Shown piece by piece: positions 1 through 8,281 of a DNA stretch of 15,301 nucleotides; position 1 is the stretch's first letter; each line of letters opens with the position of its first letter. The notes below the pieces were generated by a model. It was not told where the DNA came from. It did no database searches and saw only the letters and a program-made list of their open reading frames with translations. The translations under genes and the position numbers were made by a program. This DNA is from Actinomycetota bacterium. Lineage in GTDB: Bacteria; Actinomycetota; Actinomycetes; Actinomycetales; Actinomycetaceae. The stretch is taken from positions 1-15,301 of the forward strand of contig JAHYYD010000028.1 in the NCBI GenBank assembly GCA_019425105.1, read 5' to 3'.

Positions 1-1136
1 GCCAGCCCGGCTACGGCGGCCAGCCCGGCTACGGGGGCCAGCCCGGCTACGGCGGCCAGCCCGGCTACGGGGGCCAGCCCGGCTACGGCGGTCAGCCCGG
101 CTACGGGGCGCAGCAGGGCTACGCCTCGCAGCCCGGAGCCTCCGGCTACAGCGTGAACACCAACCAGTGGGGATGGGAGGCCAAGCCCGGCATCATCCCC
201 CTCCGTCCGCTCTCGATCGGCGACCTGATGAGCGGTTCTTTTGCGGCGATCCGCCAGAATCCGAAGATTCTCTTCGGCTTCACCATGGCGGTCATGGCGG
301 TCGTCTCCCTCATCTCCATGGTGACTGCATTCCTCCCGACCGTGCTCGGGTCGGCGGCCAGTTCAAACGACCCTCAGGCGCAGCTGGCGGGGACGGAGGA
401 TTTGGCTGTCCTGCTGCTGACCAGCCTGGCATCTCAGGGTGTGCAGACACTGTCGATGGTTGCGGGCACCACCATCATCATGGGCATGCTGGCGACCACG
501 GTGTCGCAGATGATGATTGGCAACAAGGTGACCCTCTCGCAGGCCTGGGCGATGACTAAGCCTCGTCTGGGTGCCTTGATCGGCACGTTCATCGTGACCG
601 GCATTGTCACGGCCATCCCGGTGATTATCTGGGGCCTCCTCATGGTCGCATTCTTCTTCGTCTACGCCGCCGACGACTCGACCGGTGGCATCCTCCTAGG
701 CATCGGACTCTTCCTTTTCCTCCCCGTTGTCGCCGGCGTCTATTTCCTGAACATCAAGTTCGCTTTCGCTTCCGTCATCACGGTGCTTGAGGAGATCGGA
801 CCGATCGCGTCCATGAAGCGTTCGTGGAACCTGAGCAAGGGCTACTTCTGGCCGACGCTTGGACGAATCTTCCTCATCACGTTCGTCGCCGGTTTTATCG
901 CCGGTTTCATCGGCGGTTTCATCGGTGGTATCACTGGAGTCACCGCGTTCGCCATGGCGGACAACGGGACCGGTTCAATGATTCTTGTGGCGATCACAAC
1001 GGGTCTGACTACCTTCGCCAGCGGCCTCGTCATGCCGCTCACTGCCACCTACGAGACGCTCATGTACGCGGACCTGCGTATCCGTAAGGAGAACTTCGCG
1101 GCGGTCCTCATGCAGGCGAGCGTCCAGCCTCAGTGA
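1..1136 (+). CDS. Polytopic membrane protein with QPGYGG-repeat N-terminal tail (GPDPase_memb-like), 5' partial
   Basis: The reading frame is open from the window edge (first full codon at 3), so the GTG at 153 is not the real start. Visible residues begin with about six QPGYGG units, then a Q/G/S/Y-rich stretch and the conserved-looking segment GWEAKPGIIPLRPLSIGDL. About six or seven hydrophobic segments follow, for example ILFGFTMAVMAVVSLI, ALIGTFIVTGIVTAIPVIIW and RIFLITFVAGFIAGFIGG. The layout (low-complexity cytosolic tail, then 'IPLRPL..GD...G.F..IR.NP', then a helical bundle containing KRSWNLSKGYFWPTLGR) fits actinobacterial proteins annotated as glycerophosphoryl diester phosphodiesterase membrane-domain proteins. 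No catalytic phosphodiesterase domain is visible, so enzymatic function should not be inferred. The stop overlaps the next gene by 4 nt (GTGA), making this the first visible gene of the MoxR operon. The membrane call is firm; the family name is probable. Confidence 0.85.
   Translation, partial: QPGYGGQPGYGGQPGYGGQPGYGGQPGYGGQPGYGAQQGYASQPGASGYSVNTNQWGWEAKPGIIPLRPLSIGDLMSGSFAAIRQNPKILFGFTMAVMAVVSLISMVTAFLPTVLGSAASSNDPQAQLAGTEDLAVLLLTSLASQGVQTLSMVAGTTIIMGMLATTVSQMMIGNKVTLSQAWAMTKPRLGALIGTFIVTGIVTAIPVIIWGLLMVAFFFVYAADDSTGGILLGIGLFLFLPVVAGVYFLNIKFAFASVITVLEEIGPIASMKRSWNLSKGYFWPTLGRIFLITFVAGFIAGFIGGFIGGITGVTAFAMADNGTGSMILVAITTGLTTFASGLVMPLTATYETLMYADLRIRKENFAAVLMQASVQPQ
3..110 (+). repeat. Coding tandem repeat: 18-bp QPGYGG units within a 36-bp higher-order period
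   Basis: Six in-frame 18-bp units (3-20, 21-38, 39-56, 57-74, 75-92, 93-110) encode QPGYGG five times and then QPGYGA. Glycine codons alternate GGC-GGC and GGG-GGC between units, so 3-38 and 39-74 are identical 36-mers and 75-110 is a third copy with two changes at its unit ends. A degenerate unit (QQGYAS) follows at 111-128. The array reaches the window edge, so its full length is unknown. It encodes a probably disordered cytosolic tail. Confidence 0.95.
888..935 (+). repeat. In-frame 12-bp repeat encoding a glycine-zipper helix
   Basis: Four imperfect 12-bp units encode AGFI, AGFI, GGFI and GGIT inside a predicted transmembrane helix. Glycines recur every fourth residue (GxxxGxxxGxxxG), the pattern of glycine-zipper helix packing. 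The repeat lies in the last third of the membrane protein. Confidence 0.8.
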
Positions 1137-1768
1137 GTCCCATGCTCAGCTGTGAGGTTCCGCTGACGCCCGACCAGGGCGAGGCTCGTGACTGGCTCCT
1201 CAAAGAGCTTGCCAAGGGCGAATACGGCGAGATCCGTGGCCCGATCGTCGGCTTCGTGAAGAATTTGATCGACGATTTCTTCCGGCTCCTGTCGTGGAAG
1301 GGCCAGGGCACCCCACCGATCTCGCTGATCCTGGCGATTCTGGCGATCATTGTGATCGCGGCCCTGGTCATTGTGCTCATCCTCAACCCGATTCGCCTGG
1401 CGAAACGACGCAAGTCGGGCCTCGTCTTCGAGGAGGAGACCAGCGCGCCGCAGGTTCAGGCATCCTTCGACGAGGCCGTGGCCGCTCAGGATTGGAACCT
1501 GGCGTACGTGTGGGCCTACCGTCTCATGGTTCTGGGCCTCGATGACCACGACGTCGTTTCCTCCACTCCGGGCCTGACCGCCCGCGAGGCCGCCGACGCA
1601 GCGACCCGGGTCGCCCCCGGCCTCGCCCCGCAGCTCTCCGCATACGCTGAGTCCTTCGACAAGGTTCGCTACGGTCGCGCCGCGATCTCGCGCGACGAGG
1701 TGGACGCGCTGCGCTCCTTTACTCCGGTCCTCCTCGACCTGTGTAGCTACGCGAAGGACGAGTCATGA
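1133..1768 (+). CDS. DUF4129 domain membrane protein
   Basis: The 211-aa product has a short N-terminal region (EARDWLLKELAKGEYGEI), one strong transmembrane helix at about residues 63-85 (ISLILAILAIIVIAALVIVL), a basic stop-transfer segment (RLAKRRK) and a C-terminal domain at about 105-205. The latter carries DUF4129 hallmarks: an amphipathic W/A-rich start (AAQDWNLAYVWAYRLMV), 'LTAREAA' and the family-typical 'FDKVRYG' near the end. DUF4129 proteins commonly sit in MoxR/DUF58 clusters; their biochemical role is unknown. The GTG start overlaps the upstream stop by 4 nt, suggesting translational coupling; an ATG at 1142 is a possible alternative. The stop overlaps the next ATG by 4 nt (ATGA). 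Confidence 0.88.
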   Translation: MSPMLSCEVPLTPDQGEARDWLLKELAKGEYGEIRGPIVGFVKNLIDDFFRLLSWKGQGTPPISLILAILAIIVIAALVIVLILNPIRLAKRRKSGLVFEEETSAPQVQASFDEAVAAQDWNLAYVWAYRLMVLGLDDHDVVSSTPGLTAREAADAATRVAPGLAPQLSAYAESFDKVRYGRAAISRDEVDALRSFTPVLLDLCSYAKDES

Positions 1769-2914
1769 AGTCCCGGCAGGTCGCAATCGTCACTCCCACG
1801 GCGCGCGAGCGTTTCTCGGCGGCGCGTCCGATGCTCCTTCTTATTGCGGTCACGGTGATCGCTCTGATCGGTTCGGCCTTCCTTAGCCAGATGGGGTACA
1901 ACAACGCGCCCGTTGGCATTCGCAATAAGCACGGCGATGGCGCCCGCGCGCTCGCTCAGGTGCTCGGCGACCACGGGGTGTCCGTGCGCGAAGTCGGGGC
2001 GAAGGGCGCATCCGAGGTGGGCGATGACACGACTCTCGTCGTCATTTTTCCCGCGCGGATGAGTGACTCCGTCGCCAAGGCGATCGAGACTCGGGCGAAC
2101 GTTGTCTACGTCGGACTCGAGGAAGAATACGATTCGTCGGCTCCCTACCTCGGCGGCCTGCGCGCGAAGCGCGACTGGCACAGCTCACATGTCGTGACGG
2201 CCAGGTGCAACTCCGAAACAGCGACGCGCGCGCAGTCGCTGACATCCTCCGCCTACGCGGTTTCGGGCAGCTCGAGCGGCGCAAACGGCTGGGCGCTTTG
2301 CTTCCCCGGGGATGACGACTCCTACGCATACGCCGAGAAGGTCGAATCCGGGCGTTTCCGGGCGATCATTCCCGATTCGCTGCGCCTGCGAAACCGCGCG
2401 ATCACCGACGAGGGCAACGCGGCCCTCGCGATCAACGCGATCGGGCGCACCTCCAAGGTCGCCTGGTATTCGCCACAGGCGACAGACACCCTCGGCCACG
2501 GGAAAGACGATAGCGCCGAGGCCCCCTACCTCGCACCCGCGTTCCTCCTCACGATCGGGGCGTGCCTGATCGCCGCATTCGCCCGAGGCAGGCGCCTGGG
2601 TCCCCTGACGCCTGAGAATCTCCCCATTGAGGTTCCCGCCTCTGAAACCATCATCGGTAAGGCCCGTCTCATGCGCTCTCAACGCGCGTACGAGCACGCC
2701 GCCACGGCGCTGCGCAGCGCGAGCGCCACACGCATCGCGACCGCACTGGGCATCGCCCACACCGGCGACCGCGAGGCTCTGACCCGTGCGATTGAGCAAC
2801 GAGGCCTGCTCACGTCGCGCTCGACCGTCCTCTTGTGGGGCCCTCCCCCCACGTCCGAGAAGGAACTGATCCGCCTCGCCCACGACCTCGACGCTCTCGA
2901 AAAGGAGATCCGCC

Positions 2915-2922
<8 letters not shown>
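1765..2922 (+). CDS. DUF4350 domain membrane protein
   Basis: The 385-aa product has a cytosolic N-terminus, TM1 at about 23-41 (MLLLIAVTVIALIGSAFL), a large domain at about 45-250 and TM2 at about 255-274, followed by RRLGPL and a helical tail (GKARLMRSQRAYEHAATAL). The middle domain opens with a conserved-looking 'GDGARALAQVL..HGV' segment and contains 'VVIFPARMSD', matching the DUF4350 pattern, thought to be a Rossmann/GATase-like sensor domain with no defined reaction. An SD-like GAAGGA at 1753-1758 lies 6 nt before the ATG, inside the upstream gene. The 3' end overlaps the MoxR gene by 8 nt. Two anchors flanking one domain imply that it faces outside the cytoplasm; this topology is inferred. 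Confidence 0.87.
2901..2907 (+). promoter_or_regulatory. Strong Shine-Dalgarno fixing the MoxR start
   Basis: AAAGGAG lies 7 nt before the ATG at 2915, inside the end of the DUF4350 gene. It supports the long form of the MoxR protein with its unusual P/Q-rich N-terminus, rather than an internal start nearer the AAA+ core. Confidence 0.8.
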
Positions 2923-4132
<1,210 letters not shown>

Positions 4133-4140
4133 GGTTCCCC

Positions 4141-5472
4141 GTGGCAATTTCGGCGCGCAGCGCGCTCCTCGTCCTGGTGGGCCTTATCCCGCTCGCCTTC
4201 GCCCCATCCCGCGGCTTCGCGTGGATGTGGTGCGGCATCATCGTGCTCGTCTGTTTGTTGGACGCCCTCGCCGCCCCCTCGCCTCGGACCCTGCGTATGA
4301 GCCGCGAGGTCACCGGCCCGATCCGCGCCGACCAGAGCACCGAGGCCTCGCTGCGCCTGACGAACACGACCAAGCGCCAGATGGTCCTGGACGTGCGCGA
4401 CGCGTGGCCTCCCTCGCTGCGTCAGTCGCCGTCCTTCCGGCGCGTGCGCGTGCTCCCGAAATCCGCCGAGAAGGTCACGACGCTCCTGTCCCCCACGAGG
4501 CGAGGAACGCGCCACGCGGACGTCGTCACGATTCGTTCCTGGGGCCCCCTGCACCTGGGCGCGCGCCAGGTATCGATCAGTGCGCCCTTGACCCTGTCGG
4601 TGCTGCCGGAGTTTAAGGCGCGGGTGCTCCTGCCCTCGCGCTTGGCCCGCCTCCACGAACTCGAAGGCACGACGCCGACGACGCTGCGCGGAGCAGGCAC
4701 CGAGTTTGACTCGCTGCGCGCGTACGTCGTGGGAGATGATCCCCGCGACATCGACTGGCGCGCGTCCGCCCGCTCCACCGAGCTCATGGTGCGCCAGTGG
4801 CGTCCCGAACGCGACCGCCACGTCGTCATCGTCGTGGACTGCGGCCGCGCATCCTCGGCGCTGCTCGGTGCCCCCGAGAACGAGGAAGTTGACTCGATCG
4901 CGCTGGGCCGCGCACCGCGCCTGGATTCCTCGATCGAAACCACCCTGCTCCTGGCGGCACTGGCCGATCGCGCGGGCGACAAGGTCCACGTCGTAGCCAT
5001 CGATTCGCGCGTGCGCGCCCGCGTCTCCGGCGTGCGCGGCGCCAAGATCATCGAGACGCTCGCGCACGTGTTCACCGACCTGAATCCGCGCCTGGATGTC
5101 ACCGACTGGTCGAGGGCAGCTGACGCCGTTGAGGAGACTGTGCGTCACTCGGCGTTCGTTGTCATCGCCACGAAGATCCCGCCCGCCGGGCTGGAAACCG
5201 AGTTCACCGACGCGCTGGCGCGCCTGACGAAGCGCCATACGGTGCTCGTCGCATCGGCGACTGACCCCGACGAGATTCGTGCCCGCAATGGGCGCGAGGA
5301 CGCTGACGCGGTATTCCTGGCGGCCTCGGCCGCGCTCGCCGAGCGTTCCGACGCCGCAGGTGCCGCAGACGTGCGCCTCGCGGGTGCCCTCACGCTGCAG
5401 GCTTCGGCGGGCCTGCTGCCCGCACGCACGGCCGACCGCTACATCGCGTTGAAGAAGAGCGGACGCCTGTAA
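4141..5472 (+). CDS. DUF58 (VWA-like) membrane-anchored protein
   Basis: The frame is open from 3880, but the gene should start at GTG 4141: it lies 8 bp after the moxR stop, has GAGG 6 nt upstream, and begins directly with a two-helix anchor (about residues 8-43). That gives 443 aa. The DUF58 signature lies at about 188-222: 'FDSLRAYVVGDDPRDIDWR' then 'SARSTELMVRQW'. A VWA-like fold follows (HVVIVVDCGRASSA at 227-240). The usual MIDAS DxSxS is replaced by DCGRA, so classical metal-ion adhesion is doubtful. A hydrophilic insertion (GAPENEEVDSIALGRAP) follows. DUF58 proteins pair with MoxR ATPases, probably as adaptor or substrate receptor at the membrane. This is the last gene of the operon and converges on the SpoIIM-like gene 16 bp away. 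Confidence 0.92.
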   Translation: MAISARSALLVLVGLIPLAFAPSRGFAWMWCGIIVLVCLLDALAAPSPRTLRMSREVTGPIRADQSTEASLRLTNTTKRQMVLDVRDAWPPSLRQSPSFRRVRVLPKSAEKVTTLLSPTRRGTRHADVVTIRSWGPLHLGARQVSISAPLTLSVLPEFKARVLLPSRLARLHELEGTTPTTLRGAGTEFDSLRAYVVGDDPRDIDWRASARSTELMVRQWRPERDRHVVIVVDCGRASSALLGAPENEEVDSIALGRAPRLDSSIETTLLLAALADRAGDKVHVVAIDSRVRARVSGVRGAKIIETLAHVFTDLNPRLDVTDWSRAADAVEETVRHSAFVVIATKIPPAGLETEFTDALARLTKRHTVLVASATDPDEIRARNGREDADAVFLAASAALAERSDAAGAADVRLAGALTLQASAGLLPARTADRYIALKKSGRL

Positions 5473-5477
5473 GTCCG

Positions 5478-5498
5478 CGAGGGCGGTGTCAGCCCGCG
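5478..5498. terminator. Weak hairpin between convergent DUF58 and SpoIIM-like genes
   Basis: GGGC (5481-5484) pairs with GCCC (5492-5495) across a 7-nt loop, extended by two more pairs beyond an A/G mismatch. There is no T tract on either strand and the structure overlaps the SpoIIM-like stop codon. It could act as a weak bidirectional terminator, or be chance pairing in GC-rich DNA. Confidence 0.25.
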
Positions 5499-6481
5499 AC
5501 CGGCTGGTAGTAGCCGGCGTCGATGCCGACGTCGGCGTCCTGGCCCGCCTGGTGCGCCCTGCGACCGAGGATCAGCGTGTACGCCCACACGGCCGCAGTC
5601 ATCGCCACCCCCAGGGCGATCTTGACGGCGTCGGGCAGCTGCGAGGGCGTCACGAATCCTTCGAGCACACCCGAGCCCGCGAGGAGGATAGCGCAGCCCA
5701 CCGCCACCGTCATGGCGCTGCGCGCGGCCACGCCCACCGCCTGGTAGCGCGTTGCCGCTCCGGGGACGAGGAGTGCCCAGAAGACCCTCAGGCCCGCTGC
5801 GATCGAGATGAAGACGGCGGTCAGTTCGGGCAGGCCGTGCGGCAGGATAAAACGGAAGAAGTGCCAGGGCCCCGCGTAGACGGTCACAACGGCTCCGGCC
5901 ACCCCAACGTTCGTCGCGTTGGTCCACAGGATCTTCAGCGGGTACACGCCGGTCACGCCCGTCACCACGGCCTGCAGGGCGATCCACGCGTTGTTCACCC
6001 ACACGGACAGTCCGAACTCCGCATTCGTGTCCTGGTGGTAGTACTCGACGAAGTCACTGTTCGCGTATTGGCGCAGCTGCTCGGGCGTGCCCAGCTGGTT
6101 CATCGCGTCCGGGTGCGTGACCAGGTAGTGGCCCTCAATGAGAGCAAGCGCGATGGACACGAGCATGACGCCCACCGTCACCCAGCGAATCTGATACAGG
6201 GCGTAGGGCAACGACACCTTGAAAAAGCGTGCAATCACGGTTCCGTTGATGCCCGCCGTTCCTGCTAAGCGCCCGCGAGCTGCCGACAGGATGCGTGAGA
6301 GTTCCGCGATGACGTCGGGATCGGGGCTGGTCGTGCGTACGCGCGCCAAGTCGGTCGTGGCAGATCGGTAGAGCCGATCGAGCTCGTCGATCTGCTCACC
6401 CGTCAGAAAGCGGGTACGCGTCAGTTCCTCGAGGCGTTTCCACTCCGTTTTTCCGCTCACCCGCAGCACATCGATGTCCAT
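5489..6481 (-). CDS. Stage II sporulation protein M-like (SpoIIM/DUF95) membrane protein
   Basis: The 330-aa product has a soluble N-terminal region (about 1-90, ending 'ARFFKVSLPYALYQIRW') followed by about five or six hydrophobic segments. The family signature PHGLPEL (214-220), with the following AVFISIAAGLRV, and 'FGLSVWVNNAWIALQAVVTGV' are clear SpoIIM-domain features. In non-sporulating actinobacteria this family is found beside RDD and MoxR/DUF58 genes; it has no demonstrated sporulation role there. The ATG at 6481 has no Shine-Dalgarno sequence, and a promoter-like sequence within the opposing gene predicts a leader of only about 5 nt. The gene is divergent from the RDD gene and convergent with the DUF58 gene. 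Confidence 0.92.
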   Translation of the reverse strand: MDIDVLRVSGKTEWKRLEELTRTRFLTGEQIDELDRLYRSATTDLARVRTTSPDPDVIAELSRILSAARGRLAGTAGINGTVIARFFKVSLPYALYQIRWVTVGVMLVSIALALIEGHYLVTHPDAMNQLGTPEQLRQYANSDFVEYYHQDTNAEFGLSVWVNNAWIALQAVVTGVTGVYPLKILWTNATNVGVAGAVVTVYAGPWHFFRFILPHGLPELTAVFISIAAGLRVFWALLVPGAATRYQAVGVAARSAMTVAVGCAILLAGSGVLEGFVTPSQLPDAVKIALGVAMTAAVWAYTLILGRRAHQAGQDADVGIDAGYYQPVAG

Positions 6482-6486
6482 TGGAC

Positions 6487-6492
6487 TAGCGT
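6487..6492 (+). promoter_or_regulatory. Candidate -10 (TAGCGT) for a leaderless RDD transcript
   Basis: TAGCGT matches the actinobacterial TAnnnT -10 pattern and ends 7 nt before ATG 6500, which would place the transcript start on the A of the start codon. No convincing -35 was found about 17 bp upstream. The site lies in the short divergent gap and favours ATG 6500 over GTG 6491. Confidence 0.4.
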
Positions 6493-7333
6493 GTCATACA
6501 TGAGCGCGCAACGCAGTCAATCACGCGTCATTCAAGACGACTATGTCCGCACGGGCGAGGCCGTCTCCCTCGACGTCACCCCTGCCTCGCCCCCCGAACG
6601 CTTCGCCGCCGCAGTCATCGACGGCACCACGTATCTGGGGGTGGCGCTCCTCGTTTTCATCAGCGCCGCGCGTACCTGGTCGAACGACTCTGCCTCTCTC
6701 GTGCGCGTGTTCGTGATCGGCTTGGTCGCCTCGGTCATGTTTTTCGTCCCCTTCGTGGTCGAAGTGGCCACGAAAGGCCGTTCGCTCGGCAAGTGGGCCC
6801 TCAACCTGCGGGTCGTACGCGATGACGGCGGCGCGATCACCGCTCGCCACAGCGCGGTACGCGTCGGCGTGGGAATCCTGGAAAACTGGCTGACGTCGGG
6901 CGGCCTCGCGTTCCTCACCGAACTCGTCAACAAGAAGGGCAAGCGTCTGGGGGATATCGCCGCGGGGACGATGGTGTGCTCCCAGGGAGACTCGGTCTTC
7001 TACCCTCCCCTGGTGATGCCTCCCGGGCTCGAGGAGTGGGCGGCCTCGGCGACGATCCTGCCCCTCGACGATGCCCTCGCTGCTGAGGCTCGCGCGTTCC
7101 TGGGAGCGAACCGCTCCATCGACACGAAGCTGCGCGGGCAGGTCGCAATTTCCCTTGCTGAGCGTCTCGTGAAGCGTGTCCAGACGCCACTGCCGGCTGG
7201 GCTGCACCCGGAGATCGTGATTGCGGCCATTCTTGTGGCCCGCCGTGATCGCGAGTGGGAGCGCGAGTGTGAGCGTCGCGCGCGCGGCAAGGCGCGATTC
7301 CACGAGGCAACGCAGCCTCGCTTCGGCTTGTAG
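6491..7333 (+). CDS. RDD-family membrane protein with a C-terminal cytosolic extension
   Basis: From GTG 6491 the product is 280 aa; ATG 6500 (277 aa) is at least as likely because a TAnnnT motif ends 7 nt before it and neither start has a Shine-Dalgarno sequence. The RDD domain is clear: 'PERFAAAVID' (35-44, the R and first D), TM helices at about 46-60 and 72-92, 'GRSLGKWALNLRVVRDDG' (97-113) and 'GKRLGDIAAGTMV' (150-162). The residues after about 175 form a hydrophilic region ending in basic, arginine-rich sequence, with no domain recognised. RDD proteins are small polytopic membrane proteins proposed to act in transport or envelope stress; the substrate is unknown here. The gene converges on the DUF3499 gene with a 3-bp gap. 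Confidence 0.9.
   Translation: MSYMSAQRSQSRVIQDDYVRTGEAVSLDVTPASPPERFAAAVIDGTTYLGVALLVFISAARTWSNDSASLVRVFVIGLVASVMFFVPFVVEVATKGRSLGKWALNLRVVRDDGGAITARHSAVRVGVGILENWLTSGGLAFLTELVNKKGKRLGDIAAGTMVCSQGDSVFYPPLVMPPGLEEWAASATILPLDDALAAEARAFLGANRSIDTKLRGQVAISLAERLVKRVQTPLPAGLHPEIVIAAILVARRDREWERECERRARGKARFHEATQPRFGL
6493..6520 (-). promoter_or_regulatory. Candidate promoter for the SpoIIM-like gene, inside the RDD 5' end
   Basis: Read on the minus strand: TTGACT (6520-6515), a 16-bp spacer, then TATGAC (6498-6493). The predicted start is near 6486, about 5 nt before the ATG at 6481, consistent with the missing Shine-Dalgarno sequence. The -35 lies within the first codons of the divergent RDD gene, so the promoter is embedded in coding DNA. 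Confidence 0.55.
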
Positions 7334-7336
7334 GGG

Positions 7337-7789
7337 TTAGTCCTCGGAGTCCTTCTCGGAGCCGTCAACCACCGTGAACTGCGCGCGCCTGCGCGCGTAC
7401 GGGCTCGATGGGTCGAGCGGGCTCGATGTGTCGGGGCTGCCCACGGAGCGTGCGGGGCCGAACGGACCGGTCTGAGGCCTGCGCGTGGCAGGAGCGGGAG
7501 TCGGCTCAGCCTGCGCCTCCTGAGCGACGCGACGCACGGCGTCAACGAGCGCGGCGAGGTCATCTCCGGAGGGCGGTGCCGGTTCAAAGTTGGTCGCTAG
7601 ACGGACAACCTGCCAGCCCAGGGGCGCGGTGAGATTCTGCGCGTGTTCCTCGCACAGGTCATACGAGTTGGGATCCGCGACGGTCGCAAGGGGACCGACG
7701 ACCACGGTTGAATCGCGGTAATCGTAGGTGAGGGTGGCGACAGCGGCGGTCGAGCAGCCGGGTTTCGAGCAGTGGCGTTGGGCAATCAC
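7337..7789 (-). CDS. DUF3499 family protein with a Cys/His cluster
   Basis: The open frame extends upstream to 7879, but GTG 7789 is the best start: it begins directly at the conserved 'QRHCSKPGCS' region, and TACTCT (7802-7797) ends 7 nt upstream, the spacing of a leaderless actinobacterial promoter. The result is 150 aa. The N-terminal half holds C7, C12, C46 and H49 (HCSKPGC ... DLCEEH), a plausible small zinc site, with 'TYDYRDSTVVVGPL' and 'GWQVVRL' typical of DUF3499. The C-terminal half is Pro/Ala/Ser-rich and probably disordered, ending in an acidic tail. Function is unknown. The family is conserved in actinobacteria (mycobacterial Rv3258c-like), next to a zincin-like gene and the mannose-activation genes. 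The zinc-binding role is inferred. Confidence 0.88.
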   Translation of the reverse strand: MIAQRHCSKPGCSTAAVATLTYDYRDSTVVVGPLATVADPNSYDLCEEHAQNLTAPLGWQVVRLATNFEPAPPSGDDLAALVDAVRRVAQEAQAEPTPAPATRRPQTGPFGPARSVGSPDTSSPLDPSSPYARRRAQFTVVDGSEKDSED

Positions 7790-7796
7790 GTCCCTA

Positions 7797-7802
7797 AGAG
7801 TA
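7797..7802 (-). promoter_or_regulatory. Candidate -10 (TACTCT) for a leaderless DUF3499 transcript
   Basis: On the minus strand TACTCT ends 7 nt before GTG 7789, so transcription would begin at the start codon. No clear TTGACA-like -35 is visible. Both this site and the divergent TACCCT lie in the 69-bp gap between the two genes. Confidence 0.45.
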
Positions 7803-7846
7803 CGACACTCTGCGCGCCGATGGCCCACTCCCGCGCGCCGTGCGCC

Positions 7847-7852
7847 TACCCT
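7847..7852 (+). promoter_or_regulatory. Candidate -10 (TACCCT) for a leaderless zincin-like transcript
   Basis: TACCCT ends 6 nt before GTG 7859, with a run of seven Gs between the motif and the TG of the start. This fits leaderless initiation at the GTG. No strong -35 is visible. Confidence 0.45.
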
Positions 7853-7858
7853 GGGGGG

Positions 7859-8281
7859 GTGTTTTCCACGCGCCGCCACATCTCAAGCCGCAACCGCCAC
7901 GGTCGCGGTCCTCGCGGTCCCCTCTTTTTTCCGGGAACACCGGCGTGGAGGACGCGGCGCGAAGACTTCGATCTGATGGTGCGCGAACTCGTCACTGAGC
8001 TCATTAGTCGCTGGCCTCAGGTGTCTACGATCGAATTCGCCGTGGAGGATGTTCCGCCGTCGAATCCGGCCCCCTGGGAGTCTCACAGCGTCGTCGTCGC
8101 GCGTATTTTCCCGGCCGATCGACGTCGCGGTCTGCGCGACCGGATCGTGGTCTACCGCCTACCGATCACGCTGCGTTGCCCGCCCGAGGAGGTCGCGGTC
8201 ATGACCCGCAGGCTCCTCGTCGAGAGGATCAGTCACATTCTGGCGCTGCCCCCGGACGAGATCGACGACGCGATGCGCTGA
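7859..8281 (+). CDS. Zincin-fold 'metallopeptidase family' protein lacking HExxH
   Basis: GTG 7859 gives 140 aa, close to the roughly 139 aa of mycobacterial Rv3259 as I recall it; ORF starts at 7772 or 7820 would add unrelated N-terminal residues. The N-terminus is basic (FSTRRHISSRNRHGRGPRGPLF), followed by 'PAWRTRREDFD', 'VEDVPPSNPAPWE', 'DRIVVYRLPI' and 'LLVERISHILALPPDEID'. The layout matches the Zincin_1 (pfam06262) family in its actinobacterial branch beside DUF3499. Where catalytic members carry HExxHH, this one reads VERISHI (121-127), so zinc-protease chemistry is not expected. Rv3259-type proteins also seem to lack the motif, so the loss looks like a branch trait rather than recent decay. 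The function is probably structural or regulatory. The stop directly abuts the stop of the opposing DUF5719 gene. Confidence 0.85.
   Translation: MFSTRRHISSRNRHGRGPRGPLFFPGTPAWRTRREDFDLMVRELVTELISRWPQVSTIEFAVEDVPPSNPAPWESHSVVVARIFPADRRRGLRDRIVVYRLPITLRCPPEEVAVMTRRLLVERISHILALPPDEIDDAMR

Noticed and set aside
1..110. CRISPR-like direct repeats
   Set aside because: The units are contiguous 18-mers without spacers and in frame with a membrane protein gene, so they are a coding tandem repeat.
7772..7858. Longer N-terminus for the zincin-like protein
   Set aside because: It overlaps the DUF3499 promoter and start, the extra residues look random, and GTG 7859 has a TAnnnT motif at leaderless spacing and gives the usual family length.
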